Notes under the pieces: generated by a model
The model's input: only the letters and a program-made list of their open reading frames with translations
What the model was told of the DNA's origin: nothing
Database searches by the model: none
Position numbers and translations under genes: made by a program
Shown here: one piece after another, positions 43,253-53,060 of the stretch
Numbering within the stretch: the stretch's first letter is position 1
Layout: each line of letters opens with the position of its first letter
Origin: Symsagittifera roscoffensis
Lineage: Eukaryota > Xenacoelomorpha > Acoela > Convolutidae
Direction: 5' to 3'
Assembly: GCF_963678635.1 (NCBI RefSeq)
Contig: NC_087063.1
Coordinates: 52,531,074-52,595,073 of the forward strand
DNA length: 64,000 bases

Positions 43253-45345
43253 ACGAAAAATACCCGTATAACGGCGCACACGGACGATTAACCTATGACC
43301 TACACGATAAACATTGGATACCACACATTGGTATAAATGACCCATCAAACTGCAAAGCAGACACAAAAAATAAAGGATACCAAGAAATAATGTTTTTCGA
43401 TTGGAAAATACAACTCGAAAAAATACAACTAACACGAGATTTATCAGATAATACAATGATCTATCAAGGAATCCGATTACCTTGTAAAAATGATCAAGGT
43501 TATTGCGAACCTACAACGAGAACACAAGCAACAATTGTTTGGTTCCCCGAAGATACATGTACAACATTTCAAGTAGCAAAAATACACGCTCGTATGATAA
43601 AATTTCACGAAAAATACTTTATACAATCAATTCCATATGAACAAGTCCATCCATCACGAAAACTAAGTTCTAATTTTAGAAACATAGACAATATAGAAAA
43701 CAAATTGACACGTTTTCAAATATATCAAGAAACAGAACTTGCATGTAAATACAGGAATCCACTTCACAGAACACAATACTCTGAAATATTAGTTGAATAC
43801 GAAAAAGGATTCGACATGACCACTGGAAAAGTAAAAATCGACCCATATGCCACAGGTCATCCTCTAAACGAAGGAACATCCTATATACCAGTTAATTTTG
43901 AAAAAAGCAACGGACAACCTGGTGGACATCTAAAACCCCATGACACCAGAAGCACACGCTTACAAGAATTATCACTAATGAATACTACATATTTCGGTAA
44001 TATCCACTATGATATTCATTTAGATATGAAACTAGATTATACAATTAGCCGAATTTTTCAAGAAATGTCACTCTCCGAATTAGAAACACTACACCACCTA
44101 TGCGAATTAGAACGAACACAAATATTACAATCACTTGCACTAGCAGTATTAAAAATACCCTATGCAGGATACTTATTATCTGGAAATAGATCAAATTTTT
44201 TAGACTATGAAGGAAACATCTTATGGTTTTATACTTGTACTAAAAAAGTATCACCACTATACGTTTTTGAAGATAAACGATGTTATAAAAGAATCCCTAT
44301 CTTTTATAAGAATAAAGTACATTTCGTGGATACACTTTCACGAAGAACCTATTTCTGGGATACCGCAGTCCCATGTGGATCAGAAAACAGCCACAATGTA
44401 GTACAACTAAACCCTGATGAAAATAAATATTATCTTCTCACTCCATATCCCACATTAATGCAATCACTCAAAAAATTTTCACCAGAAAGCATTCGCGCTA
44501 TTGCTCGAAACCCAAATATAGACTTACAATCAATAGGAATATATTCAAAATCAGATATTCAACATCACATTAGAACACAACAATTCCAAGAATTATTAAC
44601 ACAAATGGACACTATACAAAGACAATCAATAGACCAAAATTTACGCAAACTTGCAGAAACCGCAGGATTTGCCGATATCTACACGCAAGACTATAGCGGA
44701 TATTTTAAAGACATTAAAGATTATATATATCTAAACGGTGAAAAATACCGTCCCCAAGATATATCACCAATTAACATTTTTAGCTTTGTTACACTCAAAA
44801 ATGAGATCCTCGATTTTCTAGGATGGCCCTACTACATCTTAGAAAAATTGACTATTTTATACGCAATGTTTAACTTTATTGGATTTCTTTTCTCACTTTT
44901 AAAAGGAATCTACAACACATGTGCTATACACACACAGGTCAATCGACAAGCAAGTGTAGCACGCATACTCTTTGCAGGATTCTTTGGAATCTTTTCTACA
45001 TCTATAAACAAAATTCTTTTAGACGCACAAATAAAGGAATATAACACAAAAATAACCACACGACAAAATACATACGACGAAGAACATAACAATGTAGACA
45101 TAACGCCAACGGCACCACAATTACCACCCCTACCAAATAACCATCCACTATCCCTAGTCCCACGAAATTTTCGAAATTTAGCCATCACACATAATCCAAA
45201 TTTTCGACTCACCACATCACAAAGTCCCATTCAACATATAATGACACACCAGTCACAAGATGATAATACTTATGAACAAATTATTGAACAACCCCATACC
45301 ACCGCTTTTCAGTCTCAAAATAATCATTTTTTTAGCCCACGATGA
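43228..45345 (+). CDS. env: Envelope glycoprotein, main part (-1 frame)
   Basis: Open from 43228 (just after TGA at 43225) to the TGA at 43343+2000; the first ATG in frame is 43390, which gives 651 codons. Many cysteines and aromatic residues occur in the ectodomain (VWFPEDTCTTFQV, LACKYRNPLHRTQY, ILWFYTCTKKVSPLY). Late in it come SIGIYSKSDIQHH and a hydrophobic stretch followed by ILFAGFFGIFS (about residues 490-550), probably the membrane anchor. A short cytoplasmic tail then carries P-rich TAPQLPPLPN. The ectodomain-tail order fits chuvirus-type glycoproteins. The stop overlaps the next ATG in ATGA (45342-45345). The only break seen is the frame change before 43252. Confidence 0.65.
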   Translation, partial: KTPRTYKLDEKYPYNGAHGRLTYDLHDKHWIPHIGINDPSNCKADTKNKGYQEIMFFDWKIQLEKIQLTRDLSDNTMIYQGIRLPCKNDQGYCEPTTRTQATIVWFPEDTCTTFQVAKIHARMIKFHEKYFIQSIPYEQVHPSRKLSSNFRNIDNIENKLTRFQIYQETELACKYRNPLHRTQYSEILVEYEKGFDMTTGKVKIDPYATGHPLNEGTSYIPVNFEKSNGQPGGHLKPHDTRSTRLQELSLMNTTYFGNIHYDIHLDMKLDYTISRIFQEMSLSELETLHHLCELERTQILQSLALAVLKIPYAGYLLSGNRSNFLDYEGNILWFYTCTKKVSPLYVFEDKRCYKRIPIFYKNKVHFVDTLSRRTYFWDTAVPCGSENSHNVVQLNPDENKYYLLTPYPTLMQSLKKFSPESIRAIARNPNIDLQSIGIYSKSDIQHHIRTQQFQELLTQMDTIQRQSIDQNLRKLAETAGFADIYTQDYSGYFKDIKDYIYLNGEKYRPQDISPINIFSFVTLKNEILDFLGWPYYILEKLTILYAMFNFIGFLFSLLKGIYNTCAIHTQVNRQASVARILFAGFFGIFSTSINKILLDAQIKEYNTKITTRQNTYDEEHNNVDITPTAPQLPPLPNNHPLSLVPRNFRNLAITHNPNFRLTTSQSPIQHIMTHQSQDDNTYEQIIEQPHTTAFQSQNNHFFSPR

Positions 45346-47147
45346 GCCGCCAACTTGGATCACTACACCGATCAAATTCCCACCCAACCAACCTTACCTC
45401 TCCAATCCCAATAATACCACTTTTTGCTTTTCCGCCACCCGAATTTTCACCTAGTAATGTAACATCAGGCATGAATTCCGATACTAATTCACACATCTCA
45501 GTTTTATATTCCATCTCACAACTCAATAAACCGAATATTGAAACCCCCGATGAATTTGCCGACTCAGCACCATCCCCATCCAATAATTTTCATAACTCTT
45601 CTAATTTTTCTCAACCCCCTTTTCAACCCATATTATCCAATAACCCTGACCCAATCACCCCCACACCCTCTTATGCTTCCCAAGTTACCCCAACCTACTC
45701 CTCATACCATTCTGACCAATCATCTCATTCTCCAGACACCCCCCGAATCTCCCCAGAGCTAGATAATTTTATTACCCTTCAACAACAACCCTACCACCTT
45801 AATACCCCAACCATAAACCAAATCTCCTCCACTATAAATTCATCCAACCCCCCTACCCCTACACCCTCTTCAAATTATACTGAATCATTAGCACCATCAT
45901 CCACATCAACTGAATCTTCACTCAACACTAATAGAGCTTACCGCACTTTTAAAAGAAAGTTCCCCAACCATCCTTTCCCAGCAAAACCAGGAACAGCCCG
46001 TGAATACATCAACCACCCCAAGCATACTAACACAAAAGAATTTTTAGCCATCACCTTACCCTCATTTCCACAATACACCTTAAACACCCCCCACGACACT
46101 AACGAAACACGCAACTTTGTAGATGAATACGTTTTAATGCCCACTCTCTCTTGGACTTCATATTATCATTTTACTAACCCTCTTTGCTTACCATTATCTA
46201 ACACTCACATCGATATAGAGCGAAATACGGACATGCTATATCGACTCACTACACCACTAACCGCTAGACAATTTACTTACGTTGGATATAAAAAATCACT
46301 AAAAACACACACTGCACCTAGAGCTAACGAATATACACTCGAATACTATGATCACAACATCATCAGAGCTAACCAAGATCAATTCTTAGACGACGATCGC
46401 TTCGCTAATCCACAAATTACCGAGAAATTTTTCATCAAGACACCATATATATTTACACTAAACATCTTCGACCGAAAGTTTGATCACATTATTTCAGAAG
46501 CACTAACAGACACACAAGCATACGAAAGTTTTAAAGAACGCTTCCAAATACTTTCACTAACCTTTCATTTCCTTGCACCACACGAAAGAGATTTACACTG
46601 CTCACACGATATTATGTTGCGCACTAAACAAACCCACACATATAGTTATTACCGCTTCATCCAAAATCACTTTGACCTACACACACCCTCTAGACAACCA
46701 CACCATCGTTTTCAATTCATTAATTCCAAATACACTTCACCATTTTTCCTAAATTTCACATACTGTATTAAAGATACTAACCTTCATGGTATTCTTCGTA
46801 ATTATGACCCCATAACCCAAATGTACATCTTCTGTCCCATCACCAAGACCTTCAACGCCGAAGAATCCCGACCCTTCCTTCTCCCGCACGAGTTTGTACA
46901 ACCCATAGAAATCCCAATTTTAGAATTCATCCACAACACTAAATTTAATCACAAATTATATAACTTAATCCAAAACACACCTTATGAGTTTGCAGTTGGC
47001 ACTGAAGAACTAACCACTATTAAGGCACTTCAATTGCTTTGGCCACTGCTTCAGACTAAAAATATCATCCGCATCTTAGCTAAACTACTAACAACTTCAG
47101 AACTAATTCACGACATCTTCCCCCACGGTTTTTTCCCCGACGACTAA
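45342..47147 (+). CDS. Unrecognised 601-aa protein after env
   Basis: Intact 601-codon ORF. Residues 1-230 are low-complexity, rich in S, P, T and N. Residues 230-601 look globular, with many aromatic residues (SWTSYYHFTNPLCLPLSN, FDRKFDHIISEAL, ILSLTFHFLAPHERDLHC, MYIFCPITKTF). There is no signal peptide, hydrophobic anchor, zinc motif or nuclease motif. The ATG lies in the ATGA that also holds the env stop, which suggests coupled termination and re-initiation. A separate spliced mRNA is the alternative. It is followed two bases after the stop by a splice-donor consensus. I know no LTR-element protein like it. It could be a second structural or matrix-like protein or a host-acting factor; this is speculation. 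Confidence 0.85.
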   Translation: MSRQLGSLHRSNSHPTNLTSPIPIIPLFAFPPPEFSPSNVTSGMNSDTNSHISVLYSISQLNKPNIETPDEFADSAPSPSNNFHNSSNFSQPPFQPILSNNPDPITPTPSYASQVTPTYSSYHSDQSSHSPDTPRISPELDNFITLQQQPYHLNTPTINQISSTINSSNPPTPTPSSNYTESLAPSSTSTESSLNTNRAYRTFKRKFPNHPFPAKPGTAREYINHPKHTNTKEFLAITLPSFPQYTLNTPHDTNETRNFVDEYVLMPTLSWTSYYHFTNPLCLPLSNTHIDIERNTDMLYRLTTPLTARQFTYVGYKKSLKTHTAPRANEYTLEYYDHNIIRANQDQFLDDDRFANPQITEKFFIKTPYIFTLNIFDRKFDHIISEALTDTQAYESFKERFQILSLTFHFLAPHERDLHCSHDIMLRTKQTHTYSYYRFIQNHFDLHTPSRQPHHRFQFINSKYTSPFFLNFTYCIKDTNLHGILRNYDPITQMYIFCPITKTFNAEESRPFLLPHEFVQPIEIPILEFIHNTKFNHKLYNLIQNTPYEFAVGTEELTTIKALQLLWPLLQTKNIIRILAKLLTTSELIHDIFPHGFFPDD

Positions 47148-47150
47148 CAG

Positions 47151-47228
47151 GTAAGTATGAATTAAATGAATATTACTAACTAATTAAAATATTAAAAACT
47201 CACCATTCTTTATCCATGTTTTCTTTAG
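47151..47228 (+). other. Predicted 78-nt intron directly after the last stop codon
   Basis: CAG|GTAAGTAT at 47150/47151 is a near-perfect donor. TACTAAC at 47174-47180 is a perfect branch-point consensus. TTTTCTTTAG at 47219-47228 is a good acceptor. The stop codon TAA of the 601-aa ORF ends only three bases before the donor. Confidence 0.65.
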
Positions 47229-48763
47229 ATTTTTAGCCTTCATCCGACAATCACCTACAAAAACCACAAAAGACAAATAAAAATCGCAAATTTCATCAAA
47301 CAGATTTCAAAAATTATATTAATCTATTACACTTGTAAATTTATAAATTTAATACCAATGCAGTAAATTCATTTCTAAAATTTTCCCCACAAGCAGTAAA
47401 TTTAATTATGATGAAAATTTGTAACTTAAAATTCCCCCATAACTAGCAGTAAATTTCCAAATTCTATGCAGTAAATTAATAAAATGCAATTGCAGTACTA
47501 ACCTTTTGATATTTTCATTCATTCGCACAGAAATTCTATCCACACTCGCACAGCTCGCCCACGAAGAATTGTTTAAAATAATGAATTTCAGTTTCAAGTT
47601 TTCACACTCAACAACTCTAACATATAATAACATGTTTCAAACTTTCCTTTAACCCGGTTGGAAAGGAATCATATACTAAACAAAACTAACCAACGCAGCT
47701 TACTAAATACCACAAATCATAAAATAACAGCATGACTAAGAAAAGGAAACCAACGGTACCCAAACCGGATTAACCCAGTTTAAAACTGGATAATTTATTC
47801 TTTTGAAGACTATTATAAAGTCTAAGAAAGAAATAATAAAACACAAAAAAGTCGAAAGACAAACCCATACCACAAACAATTTGATTTTTGAAAAAAGGAC
47901 ACAACCAACAAAACATAAGAAAAACCACAACAAACCCAACAAAAAACGTTGTCACATAACAGGACCCCTCACAAAAACCGCATGAAATCATACTCCCACT
48001 CCTGGCCTAACCCACCAGGAAGGACGTCCTGAGCATGCTCTATAGCCGGCCTAACCCACCGCGCTACATCCACGCTTCGTGACCACACCTCTATTTTTAA
48101 TAAGAGCTACTCAAGTGTGAGTAACTCTTCAAAATAACCGAACTAAAACAAAAAGCTTTTGTGAAAACAACTAACTAAAATCATAACTAAAAAATATTAA
48201 ACTAATAAATGTTTTATAAAATGTAAATTACATTATGCAATACATAGATCAGAATACAACACCAAGGACGAACATCTAAAGACAAAACGACCCCACTACA
48301 CTCGAGAGAGAATGACCAACCACAATCGATATGCCACTCACAATCACAACTCAAAGGATTTAGAGTACGACTTGACTTCGCAGAAAAGGACTTCATTGAA
48401 CTAGACCAATGACCACCTCGATGACCCAAGTGTACGTACAGATCCGAGTAACCAGGCATCCCCTCCACGCACAATCTCCACGCCATTCCCAAGCTAGATC
48501 AGACACAAAAGAAGTTCTCCCCGAAGAACAGAAAAACCTGACATAGCCAACCATTCTGAAATCAGAATTGATTTTGTTGCAGAGACTCAGTCGTTGTCAC
48601 AAGAAGAACACAACGTCTTATGTCCCTAACTCCAGCTTCCTGAAACTTCTTTAACAAAGAAGAAGCGGAAGAAAATTATGATGTTCACCAAATACCAACG
48701 TCCATCATCCATCCTTGAATTACAGAAGAACTGTTCTAAAAAACTCTGTAAAACCCGGATGGG
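47229..48763 (+). other. 3' non-coding region of Gypsy element
   Basis: No coding frame is supported. GCAGTAAATT occurs four times (47360, 47393, 47446, 47468), and a fifth GCAGTA follows. GGCCTAACCCACC occurs twice near 48004 and 48048, flanking AGGACGTCCT. A purine-rich run lies at about 48655-48675. There is no classical polypurine tract touching the LTR; the last bases are CCCGGATGGG. Confidence 0.6.
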
Positions 48764-49173
48764 TGGAACCTGATCTAAACTATATTTTATGATTGGATAA
48801 ATTAAATGTTTTACCAATGTAAAGTATTTAATATTAACCAATCATGATCCATCAAACTAACAACCCACTTATTTGTAAGTGCTGAAGTTACTTGTAATTT
48901 CAGCACCAGAGAGATTTGAATTTAACTTAGAAATTAGTTGGACTCTCCCGAGCACTTCAGCAACCGCAATAAACCAGTATACCCTAGATCTATTGAGCCT
49001 AGCAGAGACTAGTTAAACAACCTGAGACTAGATAGTATAAGAGTAAGATTAGGATCGGTATTAGACTAAGAAGTTGCACGAATCTATCCGGCCGAAAATA
49101 AGATAGCGTGACGAGCAGACGGTGTACCCTATCCGAAATTACTCTATGAGTTAACCACATCGGTCCTAACTCA
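48764..49173 (+). repeat. 3' LTR of Gypsy element
   Basis: Identical by eye to 30257-30666 and followed by the CTAT duplication. The 3' LTR would supply polyadenylation. Confidence 0.97.
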
Positions 49174-49177
49174 CTAT

Positions 49178-49974
49178 AACAGGGCCTGCCAAAGGTAAAC
49201 CTGAATCAAAGATCAATAAAAATGTTAACTCTGTTAAGGTCGGAGCAATCTCATAGGTTGGAAAATGTAACTCGATAAACTAATCAACCTGAAGTACTAA
49301 CATTTTGTCTAGGAGTGAACCAGTAAATTGAAAATGGTTTGTATAGGAGTATTTTTGGACAAGAAACACAGCCCAGTCATCATTTCACACCAATTTTTAC
49401 AATTTACAATTTTTCTCTTAGGAATTCATGTCATATCAGACCAGCTGGAATTTTACACCACATGCAACTTTCTTTGATGGATGATTTTGCCCAAGAACAA
49501 TTTACCCGGAGATAAATTTTCTTCTCGATTTTGCAGGTTGTTGAAACATAATTTATATTGGTCTATATTGAACTGTTTTTCAAAAAATCTGATGAAATCT
49601 TTGAAGTTTTTTTTTCTCAAAAGCTTTGGAACAATGCGACCTCCGCCTCTATAAAAAAAACATCAAGTTAAAACAAGTTCTGGTTTTCAAATGAAGCTTC
49701 AGCCAACTAGAGTTGTGTGTTTTGAACTCAGTTTGAAACTAAATCTATAAATGGACACTTTTTGTGAGATGGACTTTAAGTTGGTTTTATGCTTTTAGTA
49801 GAGAAATTTTGTCAGAGAAATCCAACAAGTAGTCGACGAAATGATTGCAATCCCACAAATTCAATGCCCGTTGTGGTTTACTCTTTAAAAACTTTTAATT
49901 AGTTGTTGGCCTTATGATCTACGTTGCTTTTTTCTCCAGAAACATGATCACCTTGAAACGGAAAAAAATGAAAT
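49178..49974. other. No gene recognised
   Basis: AT-rich sequence right of the Gypsy insertion. No repeat or coding feature was recognised. Confidence 0.35.
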
Positions 49975-50903
49975 CCCGGGTTGACCTCCATACACCGAAA
50001 ATGCTTATCATTCAATTCCATACATCGAATGTGTGGAAAAATGCTTGTCATACAATTTTCATACAGTTTCTAAAATTGGTTGAAAAAAGATATAAACTTA
50101 TTTCTGTGGCTGTTTGATTGTAATAAAACAGTCTGGTGATAAAAAAAACCGAGGTTTTCGTTTTTTGAGAAAAATGCTTATCATACAATTCCCATATATG
50201 GAAATTGTATGACTGGCATTTTTTTGATGGCGACACAAAAAATTTTTCAAGTAATTTTGAAATTTTGGCCCAAAAATTTTTTTTTTGTTTTTTTTTCAAC
50301 CGCAAATCGAATTTCGTACGCCAACAAACATTTTTCGAAATTTTTTTTTTTGCATGCAGAAGTTAATGTTTTGTGTGTATAACGTAGTCCTGGAAACGAT
50401 ATTGGCTTTTATTTTCTTTTCACCTAATTTTTTTTTCAAACGCTGAAAATTCCTATTTCGTTTGTGTGGGGTGTTTATGTATGCCTTGATCAATGTCCAA
50501 TAATTTGAAAATTCAAAAATTTAAACTAATCATCATTGAAAAATTTTACCAAAAAATAAAAGTTTGTTACTTTTGTAATATCAATTGTGAAAGACAACCC
50601 AATTCAGGTCGTTTTCTAAGCATTGTAAATGCAAGACCGTCCAACCTTTGGTGCTTTGAGTAACCAAGGTCTTTGTCACTTGTGTTCGGTTGCAACTACA
50701 ACCAAAAATTTTTCAGAAACTAAAATTAGAAAGAAAAAATCATAAAACTTTTGGTTTATGGAAAAACAGCTATCATACAATTTTCATATCTGGAAAAATG
50801 CTTGTCGTAGAATTTTCATACAATTTTCTGTACGTATGGAATTGTATGACAAGAAAATTCTCATACATGGAAAATGTATGATAAGAAGTTTTGGTCAACC
50901 CGG
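49975..50903 (-). mobile_element. TIR element family T, copy 1 (reverse)
   Basis: Starts CCCGGGTTGACCTCCATA and ends TTTTGGTCAACCCGG. Both ends carry ATGCTTATCATACAATT-type sub-terminal repeats. Internal blocks (CAGTCTGGTGAT, CAACCGCAAAT, CTGTATAACGTAGTCCTGG type) match 61787-62661 in reverse order. It has no transposase frame, so it is a non-autonomous DNA element. Confidence 0.75.
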
Positions 50904-51333
50904 CATAGCGCGTAATAAATTATTTATTGAACTGAAGCAAGATTAATTTCACAGTAAGTTGAAAATTTTTGCCAAAAAGAAAACAAAGAAAAACATCGCT
51001 AATGGTGTTTTGGATACAATTTTACATTACGTGGCCAAAATTGTGGTTTTATGACAGAATATCTTGGCCGAATATGAGCATTTGCAGGCCGTCGCACTGC
51101 GAAATTATTTTTTTTGGGCTTTGCAGACCGACGAAATGTGTCCGCAAACCAAAAGGAACAACTATCTGTGAACAAGAAAGTTAAAGCGAGTGGCGCGTTC
51201 GAAGAAAAATTAACAGCGACTGGCTCAAGTTTTGCAGCTATTGCATTTTTCTTTGCTGTAAAACCTCAAATACAATGTTTAAGTGTTGCACTTCAATTTG
51301 ACCTTTGGTAGAACTTCTGAAGGAACTGAGTGG
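50904..51333. other. No gene recognised
   Basis: Sequence between two inverted-repeat elements. Open frames here show no family resemblance. Confidence 0.35.
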
Positions 51334-52380
51334 CCCGAGTCGAGATTTTTCACCTAATTTGAAGCAAGATTTGAGCGGTTTGAGCGGTTTTTTTAGACAA
51401 TCACGCTCAAAATGTTGCTTCAAAATGAGCGGTTTGAGCGGTTATTGAGCGGTTTATCTAAAAAAACCGATCAAAAACTGCGCAAGATTTGAGCGGTTTT
51501 TTTTAGATAAACCGCTCAAAACCGTTCAAATCTTGCGCGGTTTTTGAGCGGTTTTTTTAGATAAACCGTTAAAAAACCGCTCAAACCGCTCATTTTGAAG
51601 CGAGATTTTGAGCGTAATTGTCTAAAAAATAATTGTATGAAAATTGTATGATAACCATTTAAAAAAAAACGTAGTTATTTTTCATCACCAGACTGTTGTA
51701 GTTGGTTCAAATAGCCGGAGAAACTAGATTGAATCTTTTTTCAATAGTTTTTTGAAATTGTATGAAGATTGTTTGATTAGCATTTTTCCATACATATGAT
51801 GCAGGCAGTTGTATGATAAGCTTTTCCGGTGTGGGGAAATTTAAAATAAGCATTTTCGGTTTATGGAGGTCAACCCGGGGTCACATTACCTTTCCAGGTC
51901 TTTTTGTTGGTTTTAATCGGTTTTCTTTAAAAGACCGCTCAAAAACCGCTCACATCTTGCTTGAGAAACCGTTCAAAAATCACCGCAACAAATGAGCGGC
52001 TTTTGAGCGGTTTTTTAAGCAAGATTTGAGCGGTTTGAGCGGTTTTTCCAAAAAAACCACCCAAACCGCCCAAACCGCTCAAACCGCTCAAATCTTGCTG
52101 AAAAACCGGGCTCTTTTTCCTTCCCCCCTCCACCTGCAAAATTTTACATGTAAATTTGTTGACGACATTGTCCGATTGTCATGAAAATTTACATACAGAC
52201 TAATAGGGCCAGGACAAACATTATTGGTCTTCATACTCAACCTCGCAAACCCACTCATTACATTAATATATTGAAGCTCGTGTGAGGTGGGGGGAAGGGG
52301 GGGTTGGGAGGAGAAAAAGCCAAAAACCGCTCAAACCGCTCATATCTTGAGCGTTTTTTGAGCGGGATCTCGACCCGGGG
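51334..52380. mobile_element. GAGCGGTTT inverted-repeat element (nested)
   Basis: Ends are CCCGAGTCGAGAT and ATCTCGACCCGGGG, an inverted pair. Inside, GAGCGGTTT and its complement AAACCGCTC occur more than twenty times, building several overlapping palindromes with GCAAGATT / AATCTTGC flanks. The middle (51631-51879) is occupied by a fragment of TIR family T. There is no coding content. It is probably a fold-back DNA element with a nested insertion. Confidence 0.6.
51631..51879 (+). mobile_element. TIR element family T, right-end fragment
   Basis: AATTGTATGAAAATTGTATG, the block CATCACCAGACTGTTG, TTGTTTGATTAGCATTTTTC and the end TTTATGGAGGTCAACCCGGG match the last 250 bases of 61787-62661. 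Confidence 0.7.
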
Positions 52381-52605
52381 GCCAACCAGCCGGGTCGAGG
52401 TGCTCAAGTTGTGCATCGACTTTCTTGAAAAAAAGCTGGGATCTTTCGACTTTCTCGACCAAAATTAGATATATTTCGGTGAAACTGTGGTTGGGGTAAT
52501 TTCGGACATCTATTTCTATTTAGCTATTTGTTTTGCTCCGTATCAAATGAGTGGAGGTCAAATCCGAGTGAAAGTTTGTTTCAAATTGAAAGGAAGCAGG
52601 CTATT

Positions 52606-53035
52606 TGTTGCAACGCAAAACAAGAGTATAAATGCGTTTAAGTCAAGCCAGATGGCCAAGCGGTCTAAGAGAAAATCTAAACCTAGTAACAGTACGTAGG
52701 TTCCACATGACGTAGGTTCGAGTCCCCCTCCCACCAATGTATAAATATACTATAAAAGGGGGTTATGTCCTATTTTAACTGTTTTTCGCTCTAATTCGGT
52801 TTAGCCTTGATTAAGGCTGACCGTCAGAAAGAGCAATTTGTCTCAAGGACATTATCAACCGGTTCTGTGCATAGCTTGCGCCAATTCGATTTTTTTAAGC
52901 AGCTTATTGAATTTATATGATATTATGCTCGACAGAAATTATGATGAGTTTGCGAGAGTTTTTGCCGATAAAATCTCTCGTTTAATTCAAACATTTGACT
53001 TCATATCTTTTTGATTTACGGAGATTAGGCGCACA
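52606..53035 (+). repeat. 5' LTR of BEL/Pao element
   Basis: Begins TGTTGCAACGCAAAACAAG and ends AGGCGCACA. It has a TATAAA at 52627 and a class II tRNA-like segment at 52645-52736. It aligns along its whole length with 59199-59627. Confidence 0.9.
52645..52736 (+). promoter_or_regulatory. Class II tRNA-like sequence in BEL LTR
   Basis: GATGGCCAAGCGGTCTAAG is a tRNA-Leu/Ser-type D arm containing an A box. GGTTCGAGTCC at 52715-52725 is a perfect B box. The segment ends CCCACCA. The spacing has room for a long variable arm. The acceptor and T stems do not pair well, so it is not a normal tRNA gene. It could act as an internal Pol III promoter. Confidence 0.6.
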
Positions 53036-53060
53036 TTTTGGTACCCCAAAAGGGACCGGT
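53036..53060 (+). promoter_or_regulatory. Putative BEL primer-binding site
   Basis: Three bases after the LTR comes TGGTACCCCAAAAGGGACC, starting with TGG. The matching tRNA was not identified. Confidence 0.45.

Larger units (their letters stand above)
30257..49173 (+). mobile_element. Giant Gypsy/Ty3-type LTR retrotransposon with envelope and extra genes
   Basis: An 18,917-bp element bounded by 410-bp direct LTRs and a 4-bp duplication CTAT (30253-30256 and 49174-49177). It contains gag, aspartic protease, RT, RNase H and DD35E integrase in Gypsy order. It also carries an envelope and at least four ORFs not usual for Gypsy elements. Typical Gypsy elements are about 5-12 kb, so this one is very large although its LTRs are short. 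The LTRs read identical, so insertion is recent. The coding strand is strongly A-rich throughout. Two -1 frame breaks (RT/RNase H and within the envelope) are the only disruptions seen. Confidence 0.95.

Noticed and set aside
51334-52380. GAGCGGTTT repeats as a CRISPR array.
   Set aside because: Repeats are short, occur in both orientations, have no regular spacers, and the context is eukaryotic.
52645-52736. A functional tRNA-Leu/Ser gene.
   Set aside because: The A and B boxes are good, but the acceptor and T stems do not pair, and the sequence is part of both LTRs.
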